Assembly: GCA_029865445.1 (NCBI GenBank)
Contig: JAOUGY010000074.1
Location: 1-13,532, forward strand
Source: Acidimicrobiia bacterium
Lineage (GTDB): Bacteria > Actinomycetota > Acidimicrobiia > Spongiisociales > ZC4RG35
Direction: 5' to 3'
DNA length: 13,532 nt
Position 1 is the stretch's first letter. Each line of letters starts with the position of its first letter. Positions 1 through 6,110 of this stretch are shown here, one piece after another. Made by a program: the position numbers and the translations under genes. Below the pieces are notes generated by a model. The model did not search any database and had not been told where the DNA came from. It saw only the letters and a program-made list of their open reading frames with translations.

Positions 1-109
1 AGAACACCGACACCGCTACACCGATCTCTCCCCGTTCGGAGAAGTTGCGGGCGAGAGCGTCGGCTACAGCCCCGAATCCCGGCTCGCAGACACCGTTGAG
101 GGCGGTCAG
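1..109 (-). CDS. Serine hydrolase (beta-lactamase/esterase EstB-like), N-terminal fragment
   Basis: The minus strand reads a protein-like N-terminus, ending in the stretch GFGAVADALARNFSERGEIG, before it leaves the window at base 1. From memory this matches the start of class C beta-lactamase-fold serine hydrolases, which open with a GxFxxVxxAFxxNFxERGExGAAVxV pattern. The catalytic SxxK would lie outside the window, so the function is inferred from about 36 residues only. No ATG, GTG or TTG is in frame. The only placeable start is CTG at 109-107, which overlaps the TGA stop of the DsbA-like gene as CTGA, like the usual ATGA/GTGA coupling. This implies translational coupling as the downstream gene of that operon. 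A non-standard start or a base error are both possible. Confidence 0.5.
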   Translation of the reverse strand, partial: MTALNGVCEPGFGAVADALARNFSERGEIGVAVSVF

Positions 110-681
110 CGTGGGACCCGGGTCCGCTTGAACTCGTTCATCTCCTGCCACGCCAGCAGGTCGAGCGCCCGGGCGAGGTCGGAGGCGGAACCCCGGCTCA
201 TGAACCGAATGAAAGTGGCAACGTCGTCGACGACGAATGTGGGAACGCCGAACACGTCCCACTGTTCAACCGATTCGCAATGCTCCTTCTCCAAGAGACT
301 CATGGGTTCGCCCGACGCAACCACCGCGGCCACCGCGTCCGGATCTCCCTGCGCTCGAATCACCGCCTCCCGGAGGACCGATTCGTCGCGTATGTCCAGA
401 CCCAGGTCGTGGCGGGAGGCGAAAAGCTCACGATGAATGGCCGGAAACTCGTTCGGGAATGCCTCCCGCGCCGCGATCCCCCACTGAAGCGCGAGCACGC
501 CCGACTTCTGCTCCGGCGCCTCCCACACGGCAGGCTCGCCCTCCTCCACGTGGGTCTGAGCGAGGGAGAAGCCGACGAAGGTCGGCCGCCAGTCCCGCCC
601 GTCCGCGAGGCCGTTGAGCACGGCCTCGTTGGCGTTTCGGGCGAACGGACACAGATAGTCGAAGTTGATCGCAAACCGCAT
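106..681 (-). CDS. DsbA-fold oxidoreductase with a single active-site cysteine
   Basis: This 191-residue protein has the DsbA/FrnE/HCCA-isomerase thioredoxin fold. It starts with a beta strand running into DYLCPFARNAN (residues 8-18), has a helical insertion in the middle, and has the cis-proline loop GVPTFVVD at 145-152. The usual CxxC is reduced to C11-P-F-A, so only one redox cysteine remains; C135 (EKEHCES) is the only other cysteine. That favours a monothiol or isomerase-type reaction over disulfide formation. There is no signal peptide, so it is likely cytoplasmic. There is no Shine-Dalgarno, but a TAGCCT hexamer ends 6 nt before the ATG, so the mRNA is probably leaderless. The stop overlaps the start of a serine hydrolase gene. 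The physiological substrate cannot be told. Confidence 0.82.
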   Translation of the reverse strand: MRFAINFDYLCPFARNANEAVLNGLADGRDWRPTFVGFSLAQTHVEEGEPAVWEAPEQKSGVLALQWGIAAREAFPNEFPAIHRELFASRHDLGLDIRDESVLREAVIRAQGDPDAVAAVVASGEPMSLLEKEHCESVEQWDVFGVPTFVVDDVATFIRFMSRGSASDLARALDLLAWQEMNEFKRTRVPR

Positions 682-687
682 CGACCA

Positions 688-693
688 AGGCTA
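688..693 (-). promoter_or_regulatory. Predicted -10 element of the DsbA-like gene, leaderless
   Basis: On the minus strand TAGCCT is followed by 6 nt and then the ATG at 681. A TANNNT box at this distance puts transcription start on or next to the start codon. No Shine-Dalgarno is present. No convincing -35 is seen. Confidence 0.45.
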
Positions 694-719
694 TCCGATA
701 TTCACTCCGACGAGAGCCA

Positions 720-992
720 TCACGACGCTGCTTTGAGGTCGCGCAGCCACACTCGCCGAAGCTTGGACCTCTCCGCAGGCGTGTATCCGCCCCAGATGCC
801 ATCTGATTGGTTCGTCTCGAGCGCAAAGGCCAGGCAATCGTCTCTCACGGGACAGGACCCACAAACCGCTCGTGCGGATGCGATCGCCCCGATGTCATCA
901 GGGCTGGGAAAGAAGTCGACATCGGTGCGGTCGGCGCATACCGACCCCTCTCTCCAGGTGTCGAGAGCTTCGAGTTCGTACATGGCATTCAT
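720..992 (-). CDS. WhiB-family iron-sulfur transcriptional regulator
   Basis: This is a small Wbl protein. From the chosen ATG at 992 it has 90 residues, with the four [4Fe-4S] cysteines at C19, C44, C47 and C53 (C-x24-C-x2-C-x5-C). The GIWGG turn is at 65-69, followed by the basic ERSKLRR segment. Family members bind region 4 of the principal sigma factor and act as redox- or NO-responsive co-regulators; the family is confined to Actinobacteria and their phages. Four in-frame ATGs exist (1013, 998, 992, 983). I chose 992 because GGAAGGG lies 8 nt upstream; 998 is close behind. The gene stands alone: the ACAD gene ends about 80 bases upstream, and the DsbA-like gene starts about 40 bases downstream with its own promoter-like box. 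The short C-terminus does not allow assignment to a specific WhiB1-7 class. Confidence 0.93.
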   Translation of the reverse strand: MNAMYELEALDTWREGSVCADRTDVDFFPSPDDIGAIASARAVCGSCPVRDDCLAFALETNQSDGIWGGYTPAERSKLRRVWLRDLKAAS

Positions 993-1093
993 GGGCATCA
1001 CCCTTCCAAACATCTTGGAATCGGGATAAACGCATGATCAAGAGGATTCGTTCCCGACATAGGGATCGACCCATCAACCCTCCGGGTGTCCCG

Positions 1094-2332
1094 TCAGTCG
1101 AACACGTAGGGCGGCGGGACTGCACCCGGCTCGTATCGACCGATCTCCGCACGGGCCACCGAGCGCATGTGGACCTCGTCCGGGCCATCGGCGATCTGGA
1201 GCCAGCGGCCCATTGCATACATCTCCGCAAGCGGGAAGTCCTCGGTGAATCCGGCACCGCCGAACACCTGCATCGCCCGATCCGCCACCCACACGAGAGT
1301 CTCGGGAGCGACGACCTTGATCGCCGCGATTTCCACGCGTGCACCCTTCGTGCCGACGTTGTCGATCATCCACGCCGTCTTCAACACGAGCAGGCGCGCC
1401 TGTTCGATGCGCAGACGGGCTTCCGCGATCCAGTTCTGAACGACGCCCTTGTCTGAGATCGGTCCACCGAACGCTTCGCGGGCCTTGGCGCGCTGCACCA
1501 TGAGGTCGAAGCAGCGCTCGGCGGCGCCGATCGCTCGCATGCAATGGTGGATCCGACCCGGACCGAGGCGTGCCTGGGCGATGGCGAAGCCGCCGCCCTC
1601 ATCTCCCAACAGGTTCGAGGCCGGGACTCTGACGTGGTCGTAGTGAACGACCGGGTGACCGCCCCGGTCGTGATATCCGAAGACCCTTGGAGATCGTTCC
1701 ACGGTCACCCCGGGGGCGTCGAAGGGCACGAGGATCATCGACTGCTGGTGGTAGGTGTCGGCATCGGGGTCCGTCTTGCCCATGACGATGGCGATCTTGC
1801 AGCGATCCGAGGCCGCCCCCGAGGAGAACCATTTGCGTCCCGTGACCACGTAGTCGTCGCCGTCGCGTTCGATCCGCGTGCGGATGTTCCTCGCATCGGA
1901 ACTCGCCACGTCCGGCTCGGTCATGCCGAAACACGATCGAATCTCGCCCTCGAGCAGGGGTACGAGCCAGCGCTCCTTTTGATCTGGAGTACCGAACATG
2001 TGGAGGATCTCCATGTTTCCGGTGTCAGGAGCTGAACAGTTGAGGGCTTCTGGAGCAAGCCAGGGGCTCCTCCCGGTGATCTCGGCCAACGGTGCGTACT
2101 CCTCGACCGTGAGACCAGCGCCGTGTTCGGGGTCCGGGAGGAAGAGGTTCCACAACCCCCGGGTGCGCGCGACCCGCTTCAGTTCCTCGATCACGGGGGG
2201 ATGGTGGTTGGGGTCGCCCGCCTCTTCCATCTGAGTCTGGTAAACGGGCTCGGCCGGGTACACGTGTTCGTCCATGAACTCGAGCAACCGCTGACGGAAG
2301 TCGGTGACCTTCGGGCTGTATGAGAAGTCCAT
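1094..2332 (-). CDS. Acyl-CoA dehydrogenase (ACAD10/11-like)
   Basis: This is a complete 412-residue flavoprotein that would oxidise an acyl-CoA to the enoyl-CoA, passing electrons to ETF. It has the all-alpha N-terminal domain (to about residue 130), the FAD/substrate strand region with FGMTEPDVASSD at 135-146 and RKWFSSGA near 180, and the C-terminal helical domain with GGAGFTEDFPL. Where medium-chain enzymes have the catalytic glutamate in EGT, this protein reads ADGPDEVH (about 381-388), with Asp. From memory this is the pattern of the ACAD10/11 branch, so a long-chain or hydroxyacyl substrate is possible, but chain length cannot be inferred. TAACTT ends 6 nt upstream of the ATG, so a leaderless mRNA is likely. 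The gene is divergent from the peptidase gene across 56 bases. Confidence 0.93.
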   Translation of the reverse strand: MDFSYSPKVTDFRQRLLEFMDEHVYPAEPVYQTQMEEAGDPNHHPPVIEELKRVARTRGLWNLFLPDPEHGAGLTVEEYAPLAEITGRSPWLAPEALNCSAPDTGNMEILHMFGTPDQKERWLVPLLEGEIRSCFGMTEPDVASSDARNIRTRIERDGDDYVVTGRKWFSSGAASDRCKIAIVMGKTDPDADTYHQQSMILVPFDAPGVTVERSPRVFGYHDRGGHPVVHYDHVRVPASNLLGDEGGGFAIAQARLGPGRIHHCMRAIGAAERCFDLMVQRAKAREAFGGPISDKGVVQNWIAEARLRIEQARLLVLKTAWMIDNVGTKGARVEIAAIKVVAPETLVWVADRAMQVFGGAGFTEDFPLAEMYAMGRWLQIADGPDEVHMRSVARAEIGRYEPGAVPPPYVFD

Positions 2333-2338
2333 TCCTCG

Positions 2339-2344
2339 AAGTTA
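2339..2344 (-). promoter_or_regulatory. Predicted -10 element of the acyl-CoA dehydrogenase gene, leaderless
   Basis: TAACTT on the minus strand is followed by CGAGGA (6 nt) and ATG. The GAGGA directly touches the start codon and so cannot work as a Shine-Dalgarno. The promoter shares a 56-base divergent spacer with the peptidase gene. Confidence 0.45.
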
Positions 2345-2376
2345 GTGCGAACTCGCCCCGGTCGACCCCGATCGGC

Positions 2377-2382
2377 GATACT
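2377..2382 (+). promoter_or_regulatory. Possible -10 element of the M20 peptidase gene, leaderless
   Basis: GATACT is followed by CCCCCG (6 nt) and ATG at 2389. It keeps the A at position 2 and T at position 6 that matter most in a -10 box, but lacks the first T. No Shine-Dalgarno is present. Confidence 0.35.
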
Positions 2383-2388
2383 CCCCCG

Positions 2389-3729
2389 ATGCATGACGAC
2401 TTGAAAACAGCCGTTCGGGACGCCTTTGGCACCCATCAGGACATGCTCGCCGACCTGGTCAGAATCCCCTCCGTGAGCGCCGCCGGGTTTCCGTCCGACG
2501 AAGTACGGCGATCAGCGGCCTTCATCGCCGACATGCTGGTGGCCCGGGGTTTCTCCGGCGTCGAGCTGCTCGAACTCGACGGAGCGCATCCCGCCGTGTA
2601 CGGGGAGATTCCCGGCCCCGATGGTGCACCCACCGTTCTGCTCTACGCCCATCACGACGTCCAACCACCGGGACCGATCGAGGAGTGGGAGACCGGCCCG
2701 TTCGAGCCATTCGTGAAGGATGGTCGCATGTATGGCCGGGGAGCCAACGACGACAAGGGTGGCATCGTGATGCACCTCGGGTCCATCGACGCCCACGGTG
2801 GGCGACCACCCGTCGGAATCAAGATCTTCATCGAAGGCGAGGAGGAGGTGGGGTCGGCCCACCTGGGTGAGTTTCTCGACCGGTACTCGGAGAAGCTGGC
2901 CGCCGATGTCATCGTGATCGGAGACTCCGGCAACTGGCGGGTGGGACAACCCGGCCTGACGGTGTCGTTGCGCGGGTTGGTCTCGTGTGTCATCGAAGTC
3001 CGGACCGCGGTCAACGCCGTTCATTCGGGTATGTACGGGGGCGTGTTCCCGGATGCCGTCACGACGCTGGCGCGCCTCGTTGCCACGTTGCACGACGACG
3101 ACGGGAATGTGGCGGTGCGCGGGCTCGTATCGAGCGAGTCTGATCCCCTCGACCTCACCGAGGATGAAATAAGGGAGCAGATGGGCACGGTCCCAGGCCT
3201 CGAGACCATCGGCTCCGGGGGGTTGACCGGCCGCATGTGGTCCAAGCCCGCCGTGTCGGTGCTCGCCTTCGATGCTCCCCGAGTCTCCGAAGCGATCAAC
3301 CAGCTCGTGCCTGTCGCCCGCGCCAAGGTCAGCATGCGCATTCCGCCCGGACAGGACCCAGTGGACGCCATGAACGCGCTCCGTTCGCATTTGCTCGACA
3401 ACATCGAGTGGGGGGCGCAGCTCACATTCGTGTCAGAGGAGATGGGGTCTCCGTTCCAACTCGCGATGGCCGGCCCGGCCCCGGAAGCGTGGAAAAAGGC
3501 GATGTCGACCGTGTGGGGCACCGAGGTCGTTGAAATGGGTGTCGGGGGGTCGATCCCGTTCGTGGCCGACTTCTCCGAACGCTACCCGCACTCGGCGATC
3601 CTGCTCACGGGTCCCGGCGACCCCGGCTCGGGCGCGCATGCCCCGAACGAGAGTCAGCACCTCGACGACCTCGAGAAGAGCATCCTCGCCCAGGCCATCG
3701 CTCTCCGGCTCCTCGCCGATGGTGGATGA
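2389..3729 (+). CDS. M20 family metallo-dipeptidase
   Basis: This 446-residue di-zinc exopeptidase resembles the CNDP2/PepV-like M20 dipeptidases. The metal and catalytic motifs are in order: HHDVQP at 88-93 (H88 ligand, D90), GRGANDDKG at 116-124 (D121 bridging), EGEEEVGS at 149-156 (E152/E153), GDSGNW at 178-183, and a late His in GSGAHAPNES. The lid/dimerisation domain lies between. There is no signal peptide, so it is cytoplasmic and likely hydrolyses small peptides or N-acyl amino acids. The frame stays open to an ATG at 2320, but that start would overlap the divergent gene; ATG 2389 starts the family-typical helix and has a promoter-like box. It converges on engB with a 32-base gap and no obvious terminator. 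Confidence 0.93.
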   Translation: MHDDLKTAVRDAFGTHQDMLADLVRIPSVSAAGFPSDEVRRSAAFIADMLVARGFSGVELLELDGAHPAVYGEIPGPDGAPTVLLYAHHDVQPPGPIEEWETGPFEPFVKDGRMYGRGANDDKGGIVMHLGSIDAHGGRPPVGIKIFIEGEEEVGSAHLGEFLDRYSEKLAADVIVIGDSGNWRVGQPGLTVSLRGLVSCVIEVRTAVNAVHSGMYGGVFPDAVTTLARLVATLHDDDGNVAVRGLVSSESDPLDLTEDEIREQMGTVPGLETIGSGGLTGRMWSKPAVSVLAFDAPRVSEAINQLVPVARAKVSMRIPPGQDPVDAMNALRSHLLDNIEWGAQLTFVSEEMGSPFQLAMAGPAPEAWKKAMSTVWGTEVVEMGVGGSIPFVADFSERYPHSAILLTGPGDPGSGAHAPNESQHLDDLEKSILAQAIALRLLADGG

Positions 3730-3761
3730 CCGAGAAGCTCGACCCGACCAACGGATGAGAT

Positions 3762-4022
3762 TCAGCCGAGCCAGGTGAGGATGAGACCGCGGAGCCGGTC
3801 GATTCCAGTGCCCTTGGAGGCGCTCACCCAAATCGGATCGTCGGGGTCGAGGTCGCACCGCTCGGCCAGTTCGCGCCGTCGCTTGCCGCGCAGGGATGGC
3901 TTCACCTTGTCGTGTTTCGTTGCGATGACCGTGTGGGGCAGCAGGTTCGCACGCAGCCACTCCAACATCTGGATGTCGAGATTGGTCGGACCGACCTCCC
4001 CGTCGACGAGAACCGCCACCAT
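3762..4022 (-). CDS. engB: EngB/YsxC GTPase, C-terminal half (separate frame)
   Basis: This holds the second half of the ribosome-biogenesis GTPase EngB (YsxC/YihA). The G4 motif TKHDK is at residues 35-39 and the G5 motif SAS at 67-69, counted from the ATG at 4022. The EngB-typical KxSLRGKRRREL segment lies between them, and the C-terminal helix ends in LTWLG. The ATG overlaps the TGA of the N-terminal half (TGATG). It could therefore be translated by coupled re-initiation, or be part of one protein if a base was lost. Together the halves have 192 residues, the normal EngB length, and nothing is missing at the joint. It has no promoter of its own. Confidence 0.85.
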   Translation of the reverse strand: MVAVLVDGEVGPTNLDIQMLEWLRANLLPHTVIATKHDKVKPSLRGKRRRELAERCDLDPDDPIWVSASKGTGIDRLRGLILTWLG

Positions 4023-4342
4023 CACAGGTTTTCCCGGTCGAGCAGGTAATCCTCGATCATGCGTTGCCACCGAGCTCGCATGTCAGGCGGGGCCTGGGCA
4101 TAGCCGTATCCCGGCAGGTCCATGAGCGTGCCGGCGCCGCGTACCTCGAACAGGTTCAGGAGGCGGGTCCGGCCGGGGGTCTTGGAGACGTGGGCGAGCT
4201 GGCGGTGATTCGCCAGGGCATTGATGAGCGATGACTTACCCACATTGGAGCGTCCCACGAATGCCACCTCCGACTCAGACGGAGGGAGCCGGTCGACCCG
4301 GTCGGCCGACTGGATGAACGAGAGCTGCAACACCGATGACAT
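4022..4342 (-). CDS. engB: EngB/YsxC GTPase, N-terminal half
   Basis: These 106 residues give the N-terminal half of EngB, which binds GTP and assists late large-subunit ribosome assembly. The P-loop GRSNVGKSS is at 30-38, the G2 threonine in PGRTRLLN at 59, and G3 DLPGYGYA at 75-82. The frame then meets TGA at 4024-4022, exactly where the family continues with a hydrophobic VVLLVD strand. That strand (VMVAVLVD) is found at once in the -1 frame. One extra G between CTG and TGATGG would restore a single ORF. A half GTPase lacking G4/G5 could not select guanine alone, so the two parts must act together if both are real. The start has no Shine-Dalgarno; a TACCCT box ends 9 nt upstream. Confidence 0.88.
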   Translation of the reverse strand: MSSVLQLSFIQSADRVDRLPPSESEVAFVGRSNVGKSSLINALANHRQLAHVSKTPGRTRLLNLFEVRGAGTLMDLPGYGYAQAPPDMRARWQRMIEDYLLDRENL

Positions 4343-4351
4343 CGGCGCACC

Positions 4352-4357
4352 AGGGTA
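4352..4357 (-). promoter_or_regulatory. Possible -10 element of engB
   Basis: TACCCT on the minus strand lies 9 nt before the ATG at 4342. This is at the long end of the spacing seen for the other leaderless-type starts in this window. Confidence 0.35.
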
Positions 4358-4461
4358 GGTCCTCGGGCGTCACCGGCGTGCGGCCGATCGAGCGTCGTCG
4401 GGCGCGATGCCCGGCTCGGCGTGGAGACCGCGGGACAAGATGATCGTCTCAGGCCGCCGTT

Positions 4462-4499
4462 GGTCGGGTATGCATTCGCCGAAGGACCGCTACCCGATC
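4462..4499. repeat. Inverted repeat in the engB-marR gap
   Basis: GGTCGGGTA (4462-4470) pairs with TACCCGATC (4491-4499) over 9 positions with one G-T wobble, around a 20-base loop. It lies 34 bases past the end of the marR gene on the minus strand, so it might end that transcript, though no T-run follows. I see no gene in 4343-4532. Confidence 0.3.
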
Positions 4500-4532
4500 C
4501 CAAGGGCGCCGGATGGTGCGACGGCCTCGGAA

Positions 4533-5054
4533 TCAGACCTGGGTCTCACGGGCGGCGAGGATCTTGGCGGTGATGGCGGCGAGCTGGCCGATCTCTCGGT
4601 CGGTGAGCACGGAGAAGAGGTGTCGATCCAGGTCTCGGAGGTGTCGATTCCGGGCGGATTGGTACCTGTCGAGGCCTTGTTGTGTGAGGGTCACCGTGAC
4701 TGCTCGGTGATCGGTCGGGTCGGTGGTTCGTCGAACGAGCCCTCGGCCTTCGAGGCCGCTCACGACACGCGATACACGGCTCTGGCTGAGTGGCGTGCGG
4801 CGGCGAAGTTCGGTCATCGGCATGGCGTGATTCGTGGAGAAGGCTGCCAGAAACAGCAACACCTCGTATTCGTGGAGCGAGATGCAGTACCCGTCCTGAA
4901 GCGATCGGTCGAGGGCTCGGAACACGGAATCGCCGGCGCGGATGAGTCCGAGGAAGGCGTTTGCGCGCTCGCGATCGATGAGTTTCGGCGCATCGTTCTC
5001 GCCGATCGACCCGCCAGGCGAGGGTTCGTGTTTCGCTGGTTGCGGCGGCTCCAT
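4533..5054 (-). CDS. MarR-family transcriptional regulator (local regulator of the F420 operon)
   Basis: This is a 173-residue winged-helix repressor-type protein. A helical dimerisation segment (about 28-60) is followed by the helix-turn-helix MTELRRRTPLSQSRVSRVVS and the wing, which has the family D-x-R-x-x-x-V-x-L-T signature (DHRAVTVTLT). A long C-terminal helix pair completes the dimer interface. The first 25 residues are a disordered-looking extension. The gene faces the DUF6069-like/F420 nitroreductase operon, with two palindromes in the gap, so autoregulation and control of that operon are inferred. The ligand is unknown; family members often sense phenolics or oxidants. TAATCT ends 6 nt before the ATG (leaderless); GGAG is too close to be a strong ribosome site. 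Confidence 0.9.
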   Translation of the reverse strand: MEPPQPAKHEPSPGGSIGENDAPKLIDRERANAFLGLIRAGDSVFRALDRSLQDGYCISLHEYEVLLFLAAFSTNHAMPMTELRRRTPLSQSRVSRVVSGLEGRGLVRRTTDPTDHRAVTVTLTQQGLDRYQSARNRHLRDLDRHLFSVLTDREIGQLAAITAKILAARETQV

Positions 5055-5060
5055 GTCTCC

Positions 5061-5066
5061 AGATTA
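5061..5066 (-). promoter_or_regulatory. Predicted -10 element of the first marR gene, leaderless
   Basis: TAATCT on the minus strand lies 6 nt before ATG 5054. The palindrome at 5077-5090 would fall in the spacer and -35 region of this promoter. Confidence 0.45.
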
Positions 5067-5073
5067 TCAGGAG

Positions 5074-5103
5074 TTGTATGCACGCGCATAGATAGTGTAT
5101 GCT
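5074..5103 (+). promoter_or_regulatory. Predicted promoter of the F420-nitroreductase operon
   Basis: TTGTAT (5074-5079), an 18-base spacer and TATGCT (5098-5103) form a plausible -35/-10 pair. It would give a leader of about 50 nt that contains the AAGGAGGG ribosome site. Each half is covered by one of the two palindromes. Confidence 0.4.
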
Positions 5104-5110
5104 CAAGCAT
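5075..5110. promoter_or_regulatory. Paired MarR operator-like palindromes
   Basis: Two inverted repeats lie between the divergent genes: TATGC-ACGC-GCATA (5077-5090) and ATGCT-CA-AGCAT (5099-5110). The heptamer TGTATGC recurs at a 21-base interval (5075 and 5096), two helical turns, which would put two dimers on one DNA face. The sites overlap the predicted promoters of both flanking transcripts. Binding by the adjacent MarR protein is inferred from position. Confidence 0.6.
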
Positions 5111-5148
5111 GTATCTGGGCGCCGATCGGCACCGACTGAAGCACCAAC

Positions 5149-5156
5149 AAGGAGGG
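5149..5156 (+). promoter_or_regulatory. Strong ribosome binding site that points to GTG 5162
   Basis: AAGGAGGG lies 5 nt before GTG 5162. That GTG opens only a 24-codon frame as written, whereas the DUF6069-like protein lies in another frame. The site therefore argues that the real start is GTG 5162 and that one base is missing just after it. Confidence 0.6.
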
Positions 5157-5161
5157 CGCTC

Positions 5162-5562
5162 GTGAAACCGCCATCGTCAAGAACGGAGGGGCCGGCATCG
5201 TCGTGGCCCTCATCCTCGTCACGGTCACCTATCTGATAGCCGACGCCACGAGCGGACCGCTGCTAGTCACCCAACCGGGCGGCGACACCCCACAGGCGGT
5301 GCCGTTGGCGGCGGCGCTCGGCTTCACCGCGATCGGCGGCGCCGTCGGGATCGGGCTGGCTCACGTGATGAATCGGCTCGGTCGAACGCGGACCACCTTC
5401 ATCATCGCCACCGCCGTAGCGCTGGTTCTGTACGGGATCATGCCGTTCACCGCCGCCGAAACGACATCGACAGCGATCTGGCTCAACGTCATGCATGTTG
5501 CCGCTGCGGTGCCGATCGTCGGCCTCCTCGCTCGCTCCCTCCCCGAGGCGACCAAACCATGA
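5162..5562 (+). CDS. Small four-helix membrane protein, DUF6069-like; start region frameshifted
   Basis: The intact part reads from GTG 5203 (119 residues). It shows four hydrophobic segments, a Gly-rich second helix pair (AIGGAVGIGLAHVMNRLGR) and a last helix starting WLNVMHVAAAVPIVG. From memory this fits the actinobacterial DUF6069 proteins of unknown function. The good ribosome site instead serves GTG 5162. Adding one A to the AAA at 5165-5167 gives MKTAIVKNGGAGIVVAL and completes helix 1, so one base seems lost. GTG 5203 would cut helix 1 short, though a GGAGGGG 12 nt upstream makes it possible. The stop overlaps the next ATG (ATGA), so the two proteins are co-translated. Confidence 0.65.
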
Positions 5563-6002
5563 CCGACGAAAGGCAACAGATGGACGACGTCAACGCACAC
5601 GTCATCGAGGATTTCCGAACCAACAACGGCTCCGTCGAGGTGGCAATGGGCGGGTTCTTCGCAGGCAAACCCGTTCTCATCTTGCACACCACGGGGGCCA
5701 AGACCGGCAAAGAGCGCCTCAACCCACTCGTGTACGCAACCCACGATCGGAACTATGTCGTCGCGGCATCCAAAGGGGGATCACCTCATCATCCTCACTG
5801 GTTTCTCAACGTGAAAGCGAACCCCGACGTGACAGTCGAGGTGGGCGACGAGCAGTTCCGCGCCAAGGCCACGATCGTCGAGGACGGACCGTACCGAGAT
5901 GAGCTGTACGCCAAGCTGGCGACGATCATGGTCCAGTTCGCCGAGTACGAGACGAAAACCGACCGACGTATCCCTGTGATCGTGCTCGAACGAGCGCGCT
6001 GA
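5559..6002 (+). CDS. F420-dependent nitroreductase-family (Ddn-like) oxidoreductase
   Basis: This 147-residue split-barrel protein belongs to the deazaflavin (F420)-dependent nitroreductase family of M. tuberculosis Ddn. The family signatures are all present: HTTGAKTGKERLNPLVY at 43-59, ASKGGSPHHPHWFLNVKANP at 70-89, and a closing TDRRIPVIVLER at 134-145. Such enzymes transfer hydride from F420H2 to quinones, nitro compounds or other electrophiles, at or near the membrane. It is coupled by a 4-base ATGA overlap to the small membrane protein upstream, which may anchor it or move its substrate (inference). A divergent MarR gene with operator-like palindromes suggests induction by a toxic small molecule. 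ATG 5580 is an alternative start. Confidence 0.92.
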   Translation: MTDERQQMDDVNAHVIEDFRTNNGSVEVAMGGFFAGKPVLILHTTGAKTGKERLNPLVYATHDRNYVVAASKGGSPHHPHWFLNVKANPDVTVEVGDEQFRAKATIVEDGPYRDELYAKLATIMVQFAEYETKTDRRIPVIVLERAR

Positions 6003-6110
6003 CACGTATCGCACGTATGGGTTGGAAGACCCGACGAGTTGGGGTGGAGGCGGATGCGGCCGGACCACCGAGCTCGGCGGCGCGTGGCCGCCGGACCGAA
6101 GGAGACGACG

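Noticed and set aside
280..1029. Plus-strand open frame of 249 codons
   Set aside because: It is antisense to the DsbA-like and WhiB genes, both supported by conserved motifs.
2512..3390. Minus-strand open frame of 292 codons
   Set aside because: It mirrors the M20 peptidase catalytic domain; His/Gly-rich shadow without domains.
6003..6018. Tandem CACGTAT repeat (6003-6009 and 6012-6018) after the nitroreductase gene
   Set aside because: Only two short copies without symmetry or fit to a promoter; too weak to call a site.
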